From an uncultured Bacteroidota bacterium (lineage in GTDB: Bacteria > Bacteroidota > Bacteroidia > Bacteroidales > P3), in assembly GCA_902791695.1 (NCBI GenBank), contig CADAWR010000003.1:1-64000 (forward strand): a stretch of 64,000 nucleotides of DNA, read 5' to 3'. The notes beneath the pieces were generated by a model. The model saw only the letters and a list, made by a program, of their open reading frames with translations. It was not told the origin of the DNA and made no database searches. Positions 46,127 to 54,826 of this stretch are shown here, piece by piece (the stretch's first letter is position 1; every line of letters begins with the position of its first letter). The position numbers and the translations under genes are program-made.

Positions 46127-46134
46127 TATCTTTG
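46127..46134 (+). promoter_or_regulatory. -7 box of the M49-like peptidase gene
   Basis: TATCTTTG fits TAnnTTTG; the -33 position reads TTTT. The predicted start is near 46138, about 40 nt before the ATG at 46177. Confidence 0.55.
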
Positions 46135-46176
46135 CCACTCAGAACAAAAACGGAAAACCTTTAAAACATACTAATA

Positions 46177-47814
46177 ATGAAAAAGTTAATGATTTGCGCA
46201 ATGGCACTGACAATGTTTGCTGCCGTGGGCTGCAAAGGCAAGAAAGCAGCCGCCGAGAAATCGGAAATTGAACAAAAAGTGGCCGAGTACGCCGAGTTCG
46301 AGCTGACCTCCGACCTCATCGGCAACCTCTCGGACAACGAGAAGCAGCTGGTGAAGATTTTCATCGAGATCGGCGACGTGATGGACGAGATCTACTGGGA
46401 CGAGTATTTCGGCTATGAGAACCGCGCCAGCCTCGACACGCTGGTCGACCCCGCTATCCGCGCTTTCGCCAACATACAGTACGGCGCCTGGGACCGTCTG
46501 GACAGCGAGAAGCCCTTCGTGCCCGGCTACGGCGAGCGCCCGCTGGGTGCCAACTTCTACCCCGTGGACATGACTCCCGAGGAGTATGAGAACCTGGCCG
46601 ACCCGCTGAAAGAGAGCCAGTACAGCGTCATCCGCCGCGACGAGAACGGCCAGCTCTATGTGCTGCCCTACCACAAGGCCTATGAGAAGGAGCTCGCCAA
46701 AGTCGACAGCCTGCTCGAGAAGGCCATCGCACTGGCCGACAACGCCGGTCTGAAGAAGTACCTCGAGGCACGCCGCGAGGCTTTCCGCACCGACGACTAT
46801 TTCCAGAGCGACATGGTGTGGATGGACATGAAAGACAGCAAGCTGGACTTCGTCGTCGGCCCCATCGAGAACTACGACGACGCCCTGCACGGCCTGAAGT
46901 GCTCGCACGAGGCTTTCGTGCTCGTCAAGGATGAACAGTGGAGCAACGACCTGAGCAAGTTCGCCGCCCTGCTGCCCGAGATGCAGAAGCTGCTGCCCTG
47001 CGACGAGAAATACAAGAAAGAGGTGCCGGGCACCGACTGCGACATCAACGTGTACGACGTGGTCTACTACGCCGGCGACTGCAACGCGGGCTCGAAGACC
47101 ATAGCCATCAACCTGCCCAACGACGAGCGCGTGCAGCTGGCCAAAGGCAGCCGCCGCCTGCAGCTGAAGAACGCCATGAAGGCCAAGTTCGACAACATCA
47201 TGACCCCGATAGCCAACCTGATGGTATGCCCCGAGCAGGTCGACAAGGTGACCTTCAACGCCTTCTTCGGCAACACCTGCTACCACGAGGTGGCCCACGG
47301 CCTGGGCATCAAGAACACCGTCACCGGCAAGGGAGCCTGCCGCACGGCCCTCGGCGCCCAGTACAGCGCCTGGGAGGAAGCCAAGGCTGACGTCTGCGGC
47401 CTGTTCCTCACCGAGCAGCTCATCGAGCGTGGCGACATCACCAACTCGACCATCGAGGAGAACTACATCACCTTCATAGCCGGCATCCTGCGTAGCGTCC
47501 GCTTCGGCGCCACCGAGGCCCACGGCGTGGCCAACATCATGTGCTACAACTACTTCAAGGAGCACGGCGCCTTCACGCGCGACGCCCAGGGCAAGTACGT
47601 CATCGACGTGGAGAAAGCCCGCGAGGCCGCCCGCGGCTGGGCAGCCATCATCATCGCCATGGAAGGCGAGGGCGACATGGAAGCCGCCAAGGCCTACAGC
47701 GAGCAGAACGGCAAGATCGGCCAGGAGCTGCAGAACGACCTCGACGCCATCCGCAACGCCAACATCCCGCGCGACATCGTCTACAAGCAGGGTGCCAGCG
47801 TGCTTGGCCTGTAA
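46177..47814 (+). CDS. M49-like zinc metallopeptidase lipoprotein
   Basis: A 545-residue protein with lipobox AAVGC (Cys19) and a charged linker. The fold matches the dipeptidyl-peptidase III (M49) family in length and in its two zinc motifs: HEVAHG near residue 370 and EEAKAD about 37 residues later. Classical DPP III has HExxGH and EExRAD; here the first motif reads as a plain HExxH. Bacteroidetes homologues are usually listed as Zn-dependent hydrolases. It is probably attached to a membrane and acts on peptides; substrate not known. Single gene with its own promoter and terminator. Confidence 0.82.
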   Translation: MKKLMICAMALTMFAAVGCKGKKAAAEKSEIEQKVAEYAEFELTSDLIGNLSDNEKQLVKIFIEIGDVMDEIYWDEYFGYENRASLDTLVDPAIRAFANIQYGAWDRLDSEKPFVPGYGERPLGANFYPVDMTPEEYENLADPLKESQYSVIRRDENGQLYVLPYHKAYEKELAKVDSLLEKAIALADNAGLKKYLEARREAFRTDDYFQSDMVWMDMKDSKLDFVVGPIENYDDALHGLKCSHEAFVLVKDEQWSNDLSKFAALLPEMQKLLPCDEKYKKEVPGTDCDINVYDVVYYAGDCNAGSKTIAINLPNDERVQLAKGSRRLQLKNAMKAKFDNIMTPIANLMVCPEQVDKVTFNAFFGNTCYHEVAHGLGIKNTVTGKGACRTALGAQYSAWEEAKADVCGLFLTEQLIERGDITNSTIEENYITFIAGILRSVRFGATEAHGVANIMCYNYFKEHGAFTRDAQGKYVIDVEKAREAARGWAAIIIAMEGEGDMEAAKAYSEQNGKIGQELQNDLDAIRNANIPRDIVYKQGASVLGL

Positions 47815-47981
47815 GAGCCATCGGGTGGGCGCCAGTTTTTAGCCGTGGGTGTGAGCCCACGGAAAGCCCGCAAGGGCGGCAGTCGTTAGCCGTGGGTGTG
47901 AGCCCTCGGAAAGCCCGCAAGGGCGGCAGTCGTTAGCCGCGGGGGTAAGCCCACGGACCCGAAAACGGCCCCCATAAAATC

Positions 47982-48037
47982 GAGCCCCGCAGGGGCGGCA
48001 CAAAATGGTAATGTGTCGCCCCTGCGGGGGCTTTTTT
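47982..48037 (+). terminator. Intrinsic terminator of the M49-like gene
   Basis: GCCCCGCAGGGGCGGCACA pairs imperfectly with TGTGTCGCCCCTGCGGGGGC and is followed by TTTTTT at 48032-48037. It is the centre of palindrome cluster 3. Confidence 0.7.
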
Positions 48038-48093
48038 AAATGACGGCCACGTCCCCTTTTACCGTGGGCTCACGCCCGCGGCTAACGACTGTC

Positions 48094-48334
48094 GCCCTTA
48101 ACAGGGCTTTTTTTTTACGGTCACTCCCCTTTTTACCGTGGGCTCACGCCCACGGCTAACGACTATCGCCCTTAACAGGGCTTTTTATGATGTCCACGCC
48201 CCTTTTTACCGTGGGCTTACGCCCGCGGCTAACGACTGTCGCCCCTAAAAGGGCTTTTTTTGATGTCCACGTCCCCTTTTACCGTGGGCTTACGCCCGCG
48301 GCTAACGACTGTCGCCCCTAAAAGGGCTTTTTTT
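48094..48334 (+). terminator. Series of four short terminator-like hairpins
   Basis: Four units with a GCCCTTAACAGGGC or GCCCCTAAAAGGGC stem followed by five to nine T residues end near 48116, 48186, 48261 and 48334. Each is the 3' part of a reversed REP-like module. Together they could block read-through into the glycan operon. Confidence 0.6.
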
Positions 48335-48492
48335 GATGTCCACGTCCCCTTTTACCGTGGGCTCACACCCACGGCTAACGACTGACGCCCCTATCGGGGC
48401 TTAACACGGCTAACCACTGCCGCCCCTATCGGGGCTATTAACACGACTGATGACTGGCACAAGTGCCTGCCTTTTATTATTTAAATATTTTT

Positions 48493-48523
48493 TTTGCGAA
48501 AATAAAAATATTTCGTATCTTTG
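48493..48523 (+). promoter_or_regulatory. Promoter of the UpxY-led glycan operon
   Basis: TTTG (48493-48496), a 19-nt spacer and TATCTTTG (48516-48523) match the Bacteroides consensus exactly. The leader to the ATG at 48766 is about 240 nt. I see no flanking inverted repeats of the kind used for phase-variable promoter inversion. Confidence 0.8.
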
Positions 48524-48537
48524 CCATGTCCTATCAT

Positions 48538-48560
48538 GTGCATAGCATCCATCTATGCAC
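48538..48560 (+). promoter_or_regulatory. Hairpin at the start of the glycan-operon leader
   Basis: GTGCATAG and CTATGCAC form a perfect 8-bp stem with a 7-nt loop, about 10 nt into the predicted transcript. Leader RNA elements are where UpxY-type proteins act, so this is a candidate recruitment or pausing element; that role is inferred. Confidence 0.5.
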
Positions 48561-48681
48561 TGGCGGACAGGGGGTTGCGGCAACATTCCTGCGATAGGAA
48601 CGCCCGCAGTGCCGGACTTCTCCCCTACCGGCGAACCTCCGGAGGACTTCAGGCACTGGCCTGGAGGAGGGGAGGTATTGT

Positions 48682-48725
48682 GAGTCAACGAGTCTACGGG
48701 TCTACGGGTCTACAAGTCTACGAGA
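48682..48725 (+). repeat. Decamer direct repeats (GTCTACNNGA type)
   Basis: GAGTCAACGAGTCTACGGGT continues as GTCTACGGGTCTACAAGTCT, giving about four 10-bp units. A related array in the opposite orientation lies at 52461-52511. Confidence 0.75.
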
Positions 48726-48765
48726 ATATAGGTTCTTTTCGTTCTTTTAGTTCTGATTGAGATAA

Positions 48766-49263
48766 ATGGGGTGCTGGTACGCGATAAAGGTCTATTATAA
48801 CCGTGTGCAGCCGCTGATAGCGGAGTGCAAGGAGTCGGGGATGGAGTTCTTCGCCCCGACGGACATCATAGGGTCGCTGCTGTTCGTGCGTTGCGAGGAG
48901 AGCGAGGTGCTGCACCTGGCCGCGGCGAGCGACGTGAAGATGTGGGTCTACCGTACCAGTGACGGCAGCCGTCCGGCGGCGATACCGGACCGCGAGATGG
49001 AGGTGTTCCGCTTCGTGGTGACGGCAGGACGCGACGGGCTGGAGCTGCTGGGCGACGACAGGCCCGAGTACCACGAGGGCGACCGCGTGGTGGTGACCGG
49101 CGGCCCCTTCAAGGGTGCCGAGGGACACATAAAGCGCATAAAGCGCGACCGCAGACTGATAGTGACGATAAAAGGCGTGGTGGCCGTGGCCACAGCATAC
49201 ATACACCCGAGTCTGCTGCGCAGAGTGAGCGAGGCGGAGGACTCCGGGGCTCAAAGAGACTAA
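48766..49263 (+). CDS. UpxY-type NusG-like transcription antiterminator
   Basis: A 165-residue NusG paralogue. The NGN domain (about 1-95) opens with WYAIKVYYNRV and includes EFFAPTDIIGSLLFVRCEES; the KOW domain (about 102-160) contains YHEGDRVVVTGGPFKGAEG. UpxY proteins bind RNA polymerase on the leader of their own capsule operon and prevent early termination. First gene of the locus, behind a 240-nt leader, the standard place for such a factor. No UpxZ-like partner is seen. The sugar transferase begins 12 bp downstream. Confidence 0.88.
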   Translation: MGCWYAIKVYYNRVQPLIAECKESGMEFFAPTDIIGSLLFVRCEESEVLHLAAASDVKMWVYRTSDGSRPAAIPDREMEVFRFVVTAGRDGLELLGDDRPEYHEGDRVVVTGGPFKGAEGHIKRIKRDRRLIVTIKGVVAVATAYIHPSLLRRVSEAEDSGAQRD

Positions 49264-49275
49264 ACCAATGACTAG

Positions 49276-50442
49276 ATGAAACAGGGACTTTTCAGACTAA
49301 AATACGAACTTGACGGCGAGACGCCGTACACCGAGAGAGGCAGCGATGCCGGTGCCAAGCTGTGTGTGGAGAACATCGAGAACGACGAGGTGCGCAACAT
49401 GCTGCAGCACATGGCCCCGATGGGCTACAAGGAGAAGCTGGCATGGCTCATAGACCAGCCGCAGAGCTCCACGATAGCCATACTGTCGATGGGCGCTGAC
49501 AATCCTGACACCGTACGGCGGCAACTGGAACAGCGGTCGCCGGACCTGCTCTTCATATCGCGCCCGCTGCACACCATAGAGCTGCTGGACAAATACCTCT
49601 ATGCCGCCAACGCCGCGCTGCCCGACGGGGCCTACCTGTGGTGCCACTCGATGACGGCGGTGCTGCGGCGCAAGCTGCTGCTTGAGAAATACAAACGCGG
49701 CATCGGCGACCTGCTGGTGCTTACCAACTACCTGTGGCACCGCGTGTGCCCCAAGCTGAAGCTTACGCATAAGCTATACTTCGCCATCACCGGCGGCAAG
49801 AAGCGCCTCATGAACCGTGTGGAGATGATAGGGCGCCTGTACCGTGCCGGCTTCGAGGTGGTGGACGAGAAATTCAGCGACGGCGAGTTCTTCGTGGTGG
49901 CGCGCAAAGTCAAGGAGCCCATGAACGACCCCGAACCCACAGGGTCGCCGCTGATACGCCTGCGGCGCATCGGCAAGGGTGGCAAGGAGATAGTGGTGTA
50001 CAAGTTCCGCACGATGTACGCCTACTCGGAGTATGTGCAGCCCTATATATACCACTACCAGAGCCTGGAGCGCGGCGGCAAGTTCAAGGACGACTACCGC
50101 GTGAACTTCTGGGGGCGCTTCCTGCGCAAAGTGTGGCTCGACGAGCTGCCGATGGTGTGGAACATGATAAAGGGCGAGCTGAAGCTGGTGGGTGTACGCC
50201 CCCTGAGCCGCCAGTATTTCAGCCTCTACACCCCCGAGATACAGGAGCTGAGGATCAAGACCAAGCCGGGCCTGCTGCCGCCGTTCTACTATGAGGCCCA
50301 GACCCCGGAGACCATAGAAGAGGTGCAGGAGAGCGAGAAGCGCTACCTGGAAGCGTACCTGGAAGCGCCCTTCAAGACCGACTGGAAATACTTCTGGGGC
50401 ATCGTCGGGAACATACTGTTCCACCGGAAGAGGTCGAAGTAA
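49276..50442 (+). CDS. Sugar transferase with a soluble N-terminal domain
   Basis: The C-terminal part (about 205-388) is a bacterial sugar transferase of the PglC/WcaJ catalytic type: PLIRLRRIGKGGKEIVVYKF, FRTMYAYSEY, FLRKVWLDELPMVWNMIKGE, LVGVRPLSRQY, TKPGLLPPFYY. Such enzymes start glycan assembly on undecaprenyl phosphate. Unlike WcaJ or PglC there is no obvious membrane helix before the catalytic part; instead about 200 soluble-looking residues precede it, with a segment (RLYRAGFEVVDEKFSDGEFF) of the kind seen in class I methyltransferases. The catalytic Asp-Glu region is retained (WLDELP). A REP-like unit follows the stop. Confidence 0.82.
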   Translation: MKQGLFRLKYELDGETPYTERGSDAGAKLCVENIENDEVRNMLQHMAPMGYKEKLAWLIDQPQSSTIAILSMGADNPDTVRRQLEQRSPDLLFISRPLHTIELLDKYLYAANAALPDGAYLWCHSMTAVLRRKLLLEKYKRGIGDLLVLTNYLWHRVCPKLKLTHKLYFAITGGKKRLMNRVEMIGRLYRAGFEVVDEKFSDGEFFVVARKVKEPMNDPEPTGSPLIRLRRIGKGGKEIVVYKFRTMYAYSEYVQPYIYHYQSLERGGKFKDDYRVNFWGRFLRKVWLDELPMVWNMIKGELKLVGVRPLSRQYFSLYTPEIQELRIKTKPGLLPPFYYEAQTPETIEEVQESEKRYLEAYLEAPFKTDWKYFWGIVGNILFHRKRSK

Positions 50443-50452
50443 GAACCGACAG

Positions 50453-50513
50453 CCGTGGGTGTGAGCCCACGGACAGAAAAACAACAAAACCTTTTTTAGA
50501 GCCCCGCAGGGGC
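50453..50513. repeat. Single REP-like unit between sugar transferase and wzm
   Basis: CCGTGGGTGTGAGCCCACGG (50453-50472) and GCCCCGCAGGGGC (50501-50513) are the two palindromes of the clusters elsewhere. The second ends 11 bp before the wzm ATG, so it could affect translation initiation. Confidence 0.8.
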
Positions 50514-50524
50514 GACAGAAAACA

Positions 50525-51394
50525 ATGGACAAACCCAACAACCAAGACTGGACAACCGTCATACAGCCCAGGGAGGGGCTGCTGCACGTGGACTTCAAGG
50601 AGCTGTGGCGCTACCGCGACCTGTGCATGCTGTTCGTAAGGCGCAACATCACCACACAGTTCAAACAGACCATCCTGGGCCCGCTGTGGTATCTGATACA
50701 GCCCACCATGACGGTCATCATGTACATGGTGGTATTCGGCGGCATAGCGCAGATAAGCACCGACGGGCTGCCGCAGCCACTGTTCTACCTCAGCGGCATC
50801 TGCCTGTGGCAGTATTTCAACGACTGCCTGACCAAGACCTCATCGACATTCACCGCCAACGCCGGTATCTTCGGCAAGGTGTACTTCCCAAGGATGATAG
50901 TGCCCATATCCACGGTCATAAGCAACCTGCTGCGCTTCGCCATACAGCTCGGGCTCTTCCTGATAGTCTACGCCGTATACATGATATTCGGCCTCCAGGG
51001 ATACGAACACGTACACACCAACTGGTACGTGATGCTGCTGCCGCTGCTGGTGGTGATGCTGGCAGGACTGGCGCTGGGCTTCGGCATCCTCTTCTCGAGC
51101 ATGACGACTAAGTACCGCGACATGTCGCTGCTGCTGGACTACTTCGTGAGGCTGTGGATGTATGCCACGCCTGTGATTTACCCCCTGAGCACCATCACCA
51201 ACGCTAAGCTACGCCTGGTGATGAGCCTCAACCCCTTGACGGGCATTGTCGAGGCCTTCAAGTACGGCATGCTGGGCGCCGGCGAGTTCAGCTGGTGGAT
51301 GCTGGGCTACAGCTTCGCCTTCATGGTGGTGCTGCTGGGCGTCGGCGTGGTGATATTCAACAGGGTGCAGAGAACCTTTATGGACACCGTCTGA
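50525..51394 (+). CDS. wzm: ABC-2 type polysaccharide export permease Wzm
   Basis: Inner-membrane permease of an ABC exporter for lipid-linked O-antigen or capsule. The 289-residue protein has the RDLCMLFVRRNITTQFKQT entry segment, then LGPLWYLIQPTMTVIMYMVV and five more helices, with YLSGICLWQYF, KVYFPRMIVPIS and NPLTGIVEAFKYG as family landmarks. Its ATPase partner wzt lies about 3.4 kb downstream. The stop codon overlaps the next ATG by 1 bp (TGATG). Confidence 0.93.
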   Translation: MDKPNNQDWTTVIQPREGLLHVDFKELWRYRDLCMLFVRRNITTQFKQTILGPLWYLIQPTMTVIMYMVVFGGIAQISTDGLPQPLFYLSGICLWQYFNDCLTKTSSTFTANAGIFGKVYFPRMIVPISTVISNLLRFAIQLGLFLIVYAVYMIFGLQGYEHVHTNWYVMLLPLLVVMLAGLALGFGILFSSMTTKYRDMSLLLDYFVRLWMYATPVIYPLSTITNAKLRLVMSLNPLTGIVEAFKYGMLGAGEFSWWMLGYSFAFMVVLLGVGVVIFNRVQRTFMDTV

Positions 51395-52419
51395 TGGGCA
51401 AAGAGATTGACATAGCGTTTGCGCTGCTGCGCGGGGCGCTCGACGGCACGGTGCCGGAGGTGGAGCATATGGATGCCCACAGCTGGTGGCACCTGTTCCG
51501 CCTGATGCAGCAGAACCACGTGGCGGCACTGACGGCCGAGACGATAGCCGCCCTCGACGTGCCACGCGAGGTGATGATGCCATGGCTCAGCGAGCAGCAG
51601 AAAGCCAAGGACTGGTACAGCTACCAGCTTGGCGTGCAGGAAGATATTGTGGAGTTAATGGCCAAGAGCGGCATCAAGACCCTGGTGCTCAAAGGCACAC
51701 ATACGGCGCAGTACTACCCGACGCCGGAGCTGAGGGAGTTCGGCGACCTGGACCTATACTTCTACGACAAGCACGACGAGGCCGACATGGTGGCAGCGAA
51801 GCGCTTGCGCGTCAGCGTGAGCAACGAAGCCCATCACCACAGCAAATACAACTATCGCGGCGTCACCGTGGAGAGCCACTACGACTTCCTCAACACCCAC
51901 TACCCGCCCTCGAACCGCAGCTACGAGAAGATGCTCAAAGAGCAGGTCGGCACTGCCACCTTCGAGGTGCTGTTCCTGCTGCGCCACATGGCGGGCCATT
52001 TCGCCGCCAGCCGTATCACGCTGCGCGACCTGACAGACTGGGCCCTCACCTGTCAGGCGCTGAAGGACAAAGCCGACTGGACGCTGGTGGACAAGAGCAT
52101 AGAAGACTTCGGCATGACGGACTTCGTGGCGGTGCTCGACGACATAGCCGAGAGCCGCTTAGGCATAAGCCCCCTACCCCACCCGACCAGCGTGACGGCC
52201 AGTAAGGCGCTCGTGGAGAAAGACATCGTCTACGGCAGCGCCGTGTTGCGTGGCGACGGGCAGCACGACGGCCTCGACCGGCTCGGCTGGAAGCTGCGCC
52301 GCTGGCGTGAGATGGGATGGAAGCGCGAGATGGTATACAACGACAGACCGTGGCGCCTCTTCCTAGCAAGCCTCACCGCGCATGCCGAGAAGCCCCAGAG
52401 CATACTACACAAGATGTGA
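51394..52419 (+). CDS. Nucleotidyltransferase-family protein (NTP_transf_5)
   Basis: A 341-residue cytosolic protein. The region LKGTHTAQYYPTPELREF followed by GDLDLYF is the active-site-like motif of this family, common in capsule and O-antigen loci; VESHYDFLNTHYP and LRHMAGHFAASRITLRDLTD are further family-type segments. The start at 51394 fits the TGATG junction with wzm and removes 33 residues of an upstream open frame that lies inside wzm. The molecule modified is unknown. Confidence 0.78.
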   Translation: MGKEIDIAFALLRGALDGTVPEVEHMDAHSWWHLFRLMQQNHVAALTAETIAALDVPREVMMPWLSEQQKAKDWYSYQLGVQEDIVELMAKSGIKTLVLKGTHTAQYYPTPELREFGDLDLYFYDKHDEADMVAAKRLRVSVSNEAHHHSKYNYRGVTVESHYDFLNTHYPPSNRSYEKMLKEQVGTATFEVLFLLRHMAGHFAASRITLRDLTDWALTCQALKDKADWTLVDKSIEDFGMTDFVAVLDDIAESRLGISPLPHPTSVTASKALVEKDIVYGSAVLRGDGQHDGLDRLGWKLRRWREMGWKREMVYNDRPWRLFLASLTAHAEKPQSILHKM

Positions 52420-52460
52420 GTGGGGAATCTCAATCAGATTGTAATAGATTGTAAAAGAAC

Positions 52461-52511
52461 CTTGTTGACTTGTAGACTTGTTGACCCGTTGACATGTTGA
52501 CTCGTTGACTT
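52461..52511 (+). repeat. Decamer direct repeats (GTTGACNNGT type)
   Basis: CTTGTTGACT, TGTAGACTTG, TTGACCCGTT, GACATGTTGA, CTCGTTGACT: about five 10-bp units immediately before gmd. This is the reverse complement of the pattern at 48682-48725. Confidence 0.75.
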
Positions 52512-52523
52512 AAAAAAAAAGTA

Positions 52524-53603
52524 ATGAAGAAAGCACTTATCACTGGCATCACCGGACAAGACGGCAGCTATCTGGCCGAGTTCCTCATAGAGAAAGGTTA
52601 CGAGGTGCACGGTGTGCTGCGCCGCAGCAGCTCGTTCAACACCGGCCGCATAGAGCACCTATACCTCGACGAGTGGGTGCGTGACATGAAGCGCAAACGC
52701 CTCGTCGAGCTGCACTGGGGCGACATGACCGACAGCTCGTCGCTCATCCGTATCATCAGTGAGATACGACCCGACGAGATATACAACCTGGCGGCACAGA
52801 GCCATGTGAAGGTGAGCTTCGACGTGCCGGAGTTCACCGCCGAAGCCGATGCCGTGGGTGTGCTGCGCCTGCTGGAGGCCGTACGCATCGTGGGGCTAGC
52901 CGACAAGTGCAGGATATACCAGGCCTCCACGTCCGAGCTTTACGGCAAGGTACAGGAGGTGCCCCAGAAAGAGACGACACCGTTCTACCCTCGCTCGCCC
53001 TATGGCGTAGCCAAGCAGTACGGCTTCTGGATGATGAAGAACTACCGCGAGAGCTACGGCATGTACTGCTGCAACGGAATCCTCTTCAACCACGAGAGTG
53101 AGCGCCGCGGCGAGACCTTCGTCACACGCAAGATAACCCTCGCGGCGGCACGTATCGCACAGGGGTTCCAGGACAAGCTCTACCTTGGCAACCTTGACGC
53201 CCTGCGCGACTGGGGCTACGCCAAGGACTACGTCGAGTGCATGTGGCTCATGCTGCAGCAGCCCGAGCCCGACGACTATGTAGTAGCCACCGGCCAATAT
53301 CACAGCGTCCGCGAGTTCTGCACGCTTGCCTTCAAGGAAGCGGGCATCGAGCTGCGCTGGGAAGGGAAAGGAGTTGACGAGAAAGGTTTCGACATGGCCA
53401 CCGGCAAAGTCATTGTGGAGGTAGACCCCAAATACTTCCGTCCGGCGGAAGTGGAGCAATTGCTGGGCGACCCCACCAAAGCGAAGACCCTGCTAGGGTG
53501 GAACCCCAACAAGACCAGCTTCGAGGAGCTCGTCAAGATCATGGTACAGCACGACATGAAAAAGGTCAAGAAACTGCATCTCACCGAATCCTCACAAGAT
53601 TAA
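52524..53603 (+). CDS. gmd: GDP-mannose 4,6-dehydratase
   Basis: Converts GDP-D-mannose to GDP-4-keto-6-deoxymannose, first step to GDP-L-fucose. The Rossmann motif [15 protein letters not shown] is followed by [37 protein letters not shown] and the catalytic [22 protein letters not shown] is diagnostic for Gmd. The 359 residues are typical. It is followed by fcl after 77 bp. Confidence 0.97.
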   Translation: MKKALITGITGQDGSYLAEFLIEKGYEVHGVLRRSSSFNTGRIEHLYLDEWVRDMKRKRLVELHWGDMTDSSSLIRIISEIRPDEIYNLAAQSHVKVSFDVPEFTAEADAVGVLRLLEAVRIVGLADKCRIYQASTSELYGKVQEVPQKETTPFYPRSPYGVAKQYGFWMMKNYRESYGMYCCNGILFNHESERRGETFVTRKITLAAARIAQGFQDKLYLGNLDALRDWGYAKDYVECMWLMLQQPEPDDYVVATGQYHSVREFCTLAFKEAGIELRWEGKGVDEKGFDMATGKVIVEVDPKYFRPAEVEQLLGDPTKAKTLLGWNPNKTSFEELVKIMVQHDMKKVKKLHLTESSQD

Positions 53604-53680
53604 AGGTCAAGAAATAGAGAATTTAAGAATTATCTAGTCTGGGTTGTGACAGCTCAAAATTCTCAAATTATTGATAATAA

Positions 53681-54610
53681 ATGAAGCTAGATTCAAAGAT
53701 ATACGTGGCGGGACATAGAGGCATGGTTGGTTCTGCCATTGTGCGGGAACTGCAGCGCAAAGGATATAACAATCTCGTGTTGCGGACACACAAAGAGCTT
53801 GACCTCACACGTCAGCTAGACGTGGAGCGGTTCTTCGCGGAAGAGAAGCCCGAGTACGTGTTCCTCGCCGCCGCCAAGGTGGGAGGCATCGCCGCCAACA
53901 GCGCCGCGCTGGCCGACTTTATGTACCAGAACATGACGCTAGAGATGAACGTCATCCATGCCGCCTGGCAGAATGGCGTCAAGAAATTGGAATTCCTTGG
54001 CAGCAGCTGTATCTACCCTCGTCTGGCACCTCAGCCCATGCCCGAGAGCTGTCTGCTGACCTCAGCCCTTGAGCCCACCAACGAAGCATACGCCCTCGCC
54101 AAGATTAGCGGCCTCAAGTACTGCGAATACCTCAACCGACAATACGGCACCGACTATATCAGCGTGATGCCTACAAACCTTTATGGTCCCAACGACAACT
54201 ACCATCCGGAGCACAGCCATGTGCTGCCGGCCATGATACGGCGCTTCCACGAGGCCAAGGTGCAGGGCATGCCTGAGGTAAGCTGCTGGGGCGACGGCAG
54301 TGCGCTGAGGGAATTCCTGTATGTCAACGACCTCGCCGAACTCTGTGTCTTCTTGATGAACAATTATAGCGGTAACGAGACCGTCAATGCGGGCACAGGC
54401 AAAGAGCTGAGCATACGTGAGTTAGCCGAGACCGTAGCCAAAGTGGTAGGCTATGAAGGCAAGATATTGTGGGATGCCAGCCGTCCCAACGGCACTCCCC
54501 GCAAACTCTTGGATGTCAGTAAAGCCACCCGCTTGGGCTGGACCTACAAGACCGAGCTGGAAGACGGCATCCGACTGGCTTACGATGACTTCCTTCATCG
54601 AAAACTCTAA
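53681..54610 (+). CDS. fcl: GDP-L-fucose synthase
   Basis: Epimerase-reductase that completes GDP-L-fucose from the Gmd product using NADPH. N-terminal [15 protein letters not shown], then [25 protein letters not shown], the catalytic [10 protein letters not shown], and [19 protein letters not shown]. The 309 residues match the family. A gap of 216 bp before wzt contains no gene I can support. Confidence 0.97.
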   Translation: MKLDSKIYVAGHRGMVGSAIVRELQRKGYNNLVLRTHKELDLTRQLDVERFFAEEKPEYVFLAAAKVGGIAANSAALADFMYQNMTLEMNVIHAAWQNGVKKLEFLGSSCIYPRLAPQPMPESCLLTSALEPTNEAYALAKISGLKYCEYLNRQYGTDYISVMPTNLYGPNDNYHPEHSHVLPAMIRRFHEAKVQGMPEVSCWGDGSALREFLYVNDLAELCVFLMNNYSGNETVNAGTGKELSIRELAETVAKVVGYEGKILWDASRPNGTPRKLLDVSKATRLGWTYKTELEDGIRLAYDDFLHRKL

Positions 54611-54826
54611 CCGAACTAACCGAATAAAACCGAATATCAATCAGCGGCTGCCTGCGAGCACCTTTTAAATCAATCAAACACAGCGAGTCAACTAAAAGAA
54701 CTAAAAAAAACATTGGATTTGTGTGATTCGTGGTCTTTTATATTCAGATTTGAAAAGATTATAAAAGAAATGATAAATGACCAATTAACGGTCTACAAAT
54801 GGTAATTAACGTCATAAAAGTTTTTG

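Larger units (their letters stand above)
47824..48440. repeat. Mirror-image REP-like palindrome cluster 3
   Basis: Two to three direct modules, a central hairpin (47984-48031), then about six modules in reverse orientation at roughly 73-bp spacing. Two of those, around 48208 and 48281, are nearly identical (ACCGTGGGCTTACGCCCGCG). Confidence 0.87.

Noticed and set aside
46186-47565. A 459-codon frame on the minus strand across the M49-like gene
   Set aside because: Antisense shadow of a gene with a lipobox, zinc motifs and its own promoter.
48493-48523. Phase-variable invertible promoter as in Bacteroides capsule loci
   Set aside because: No pair of inverted repeats flanking the promoter is visible.
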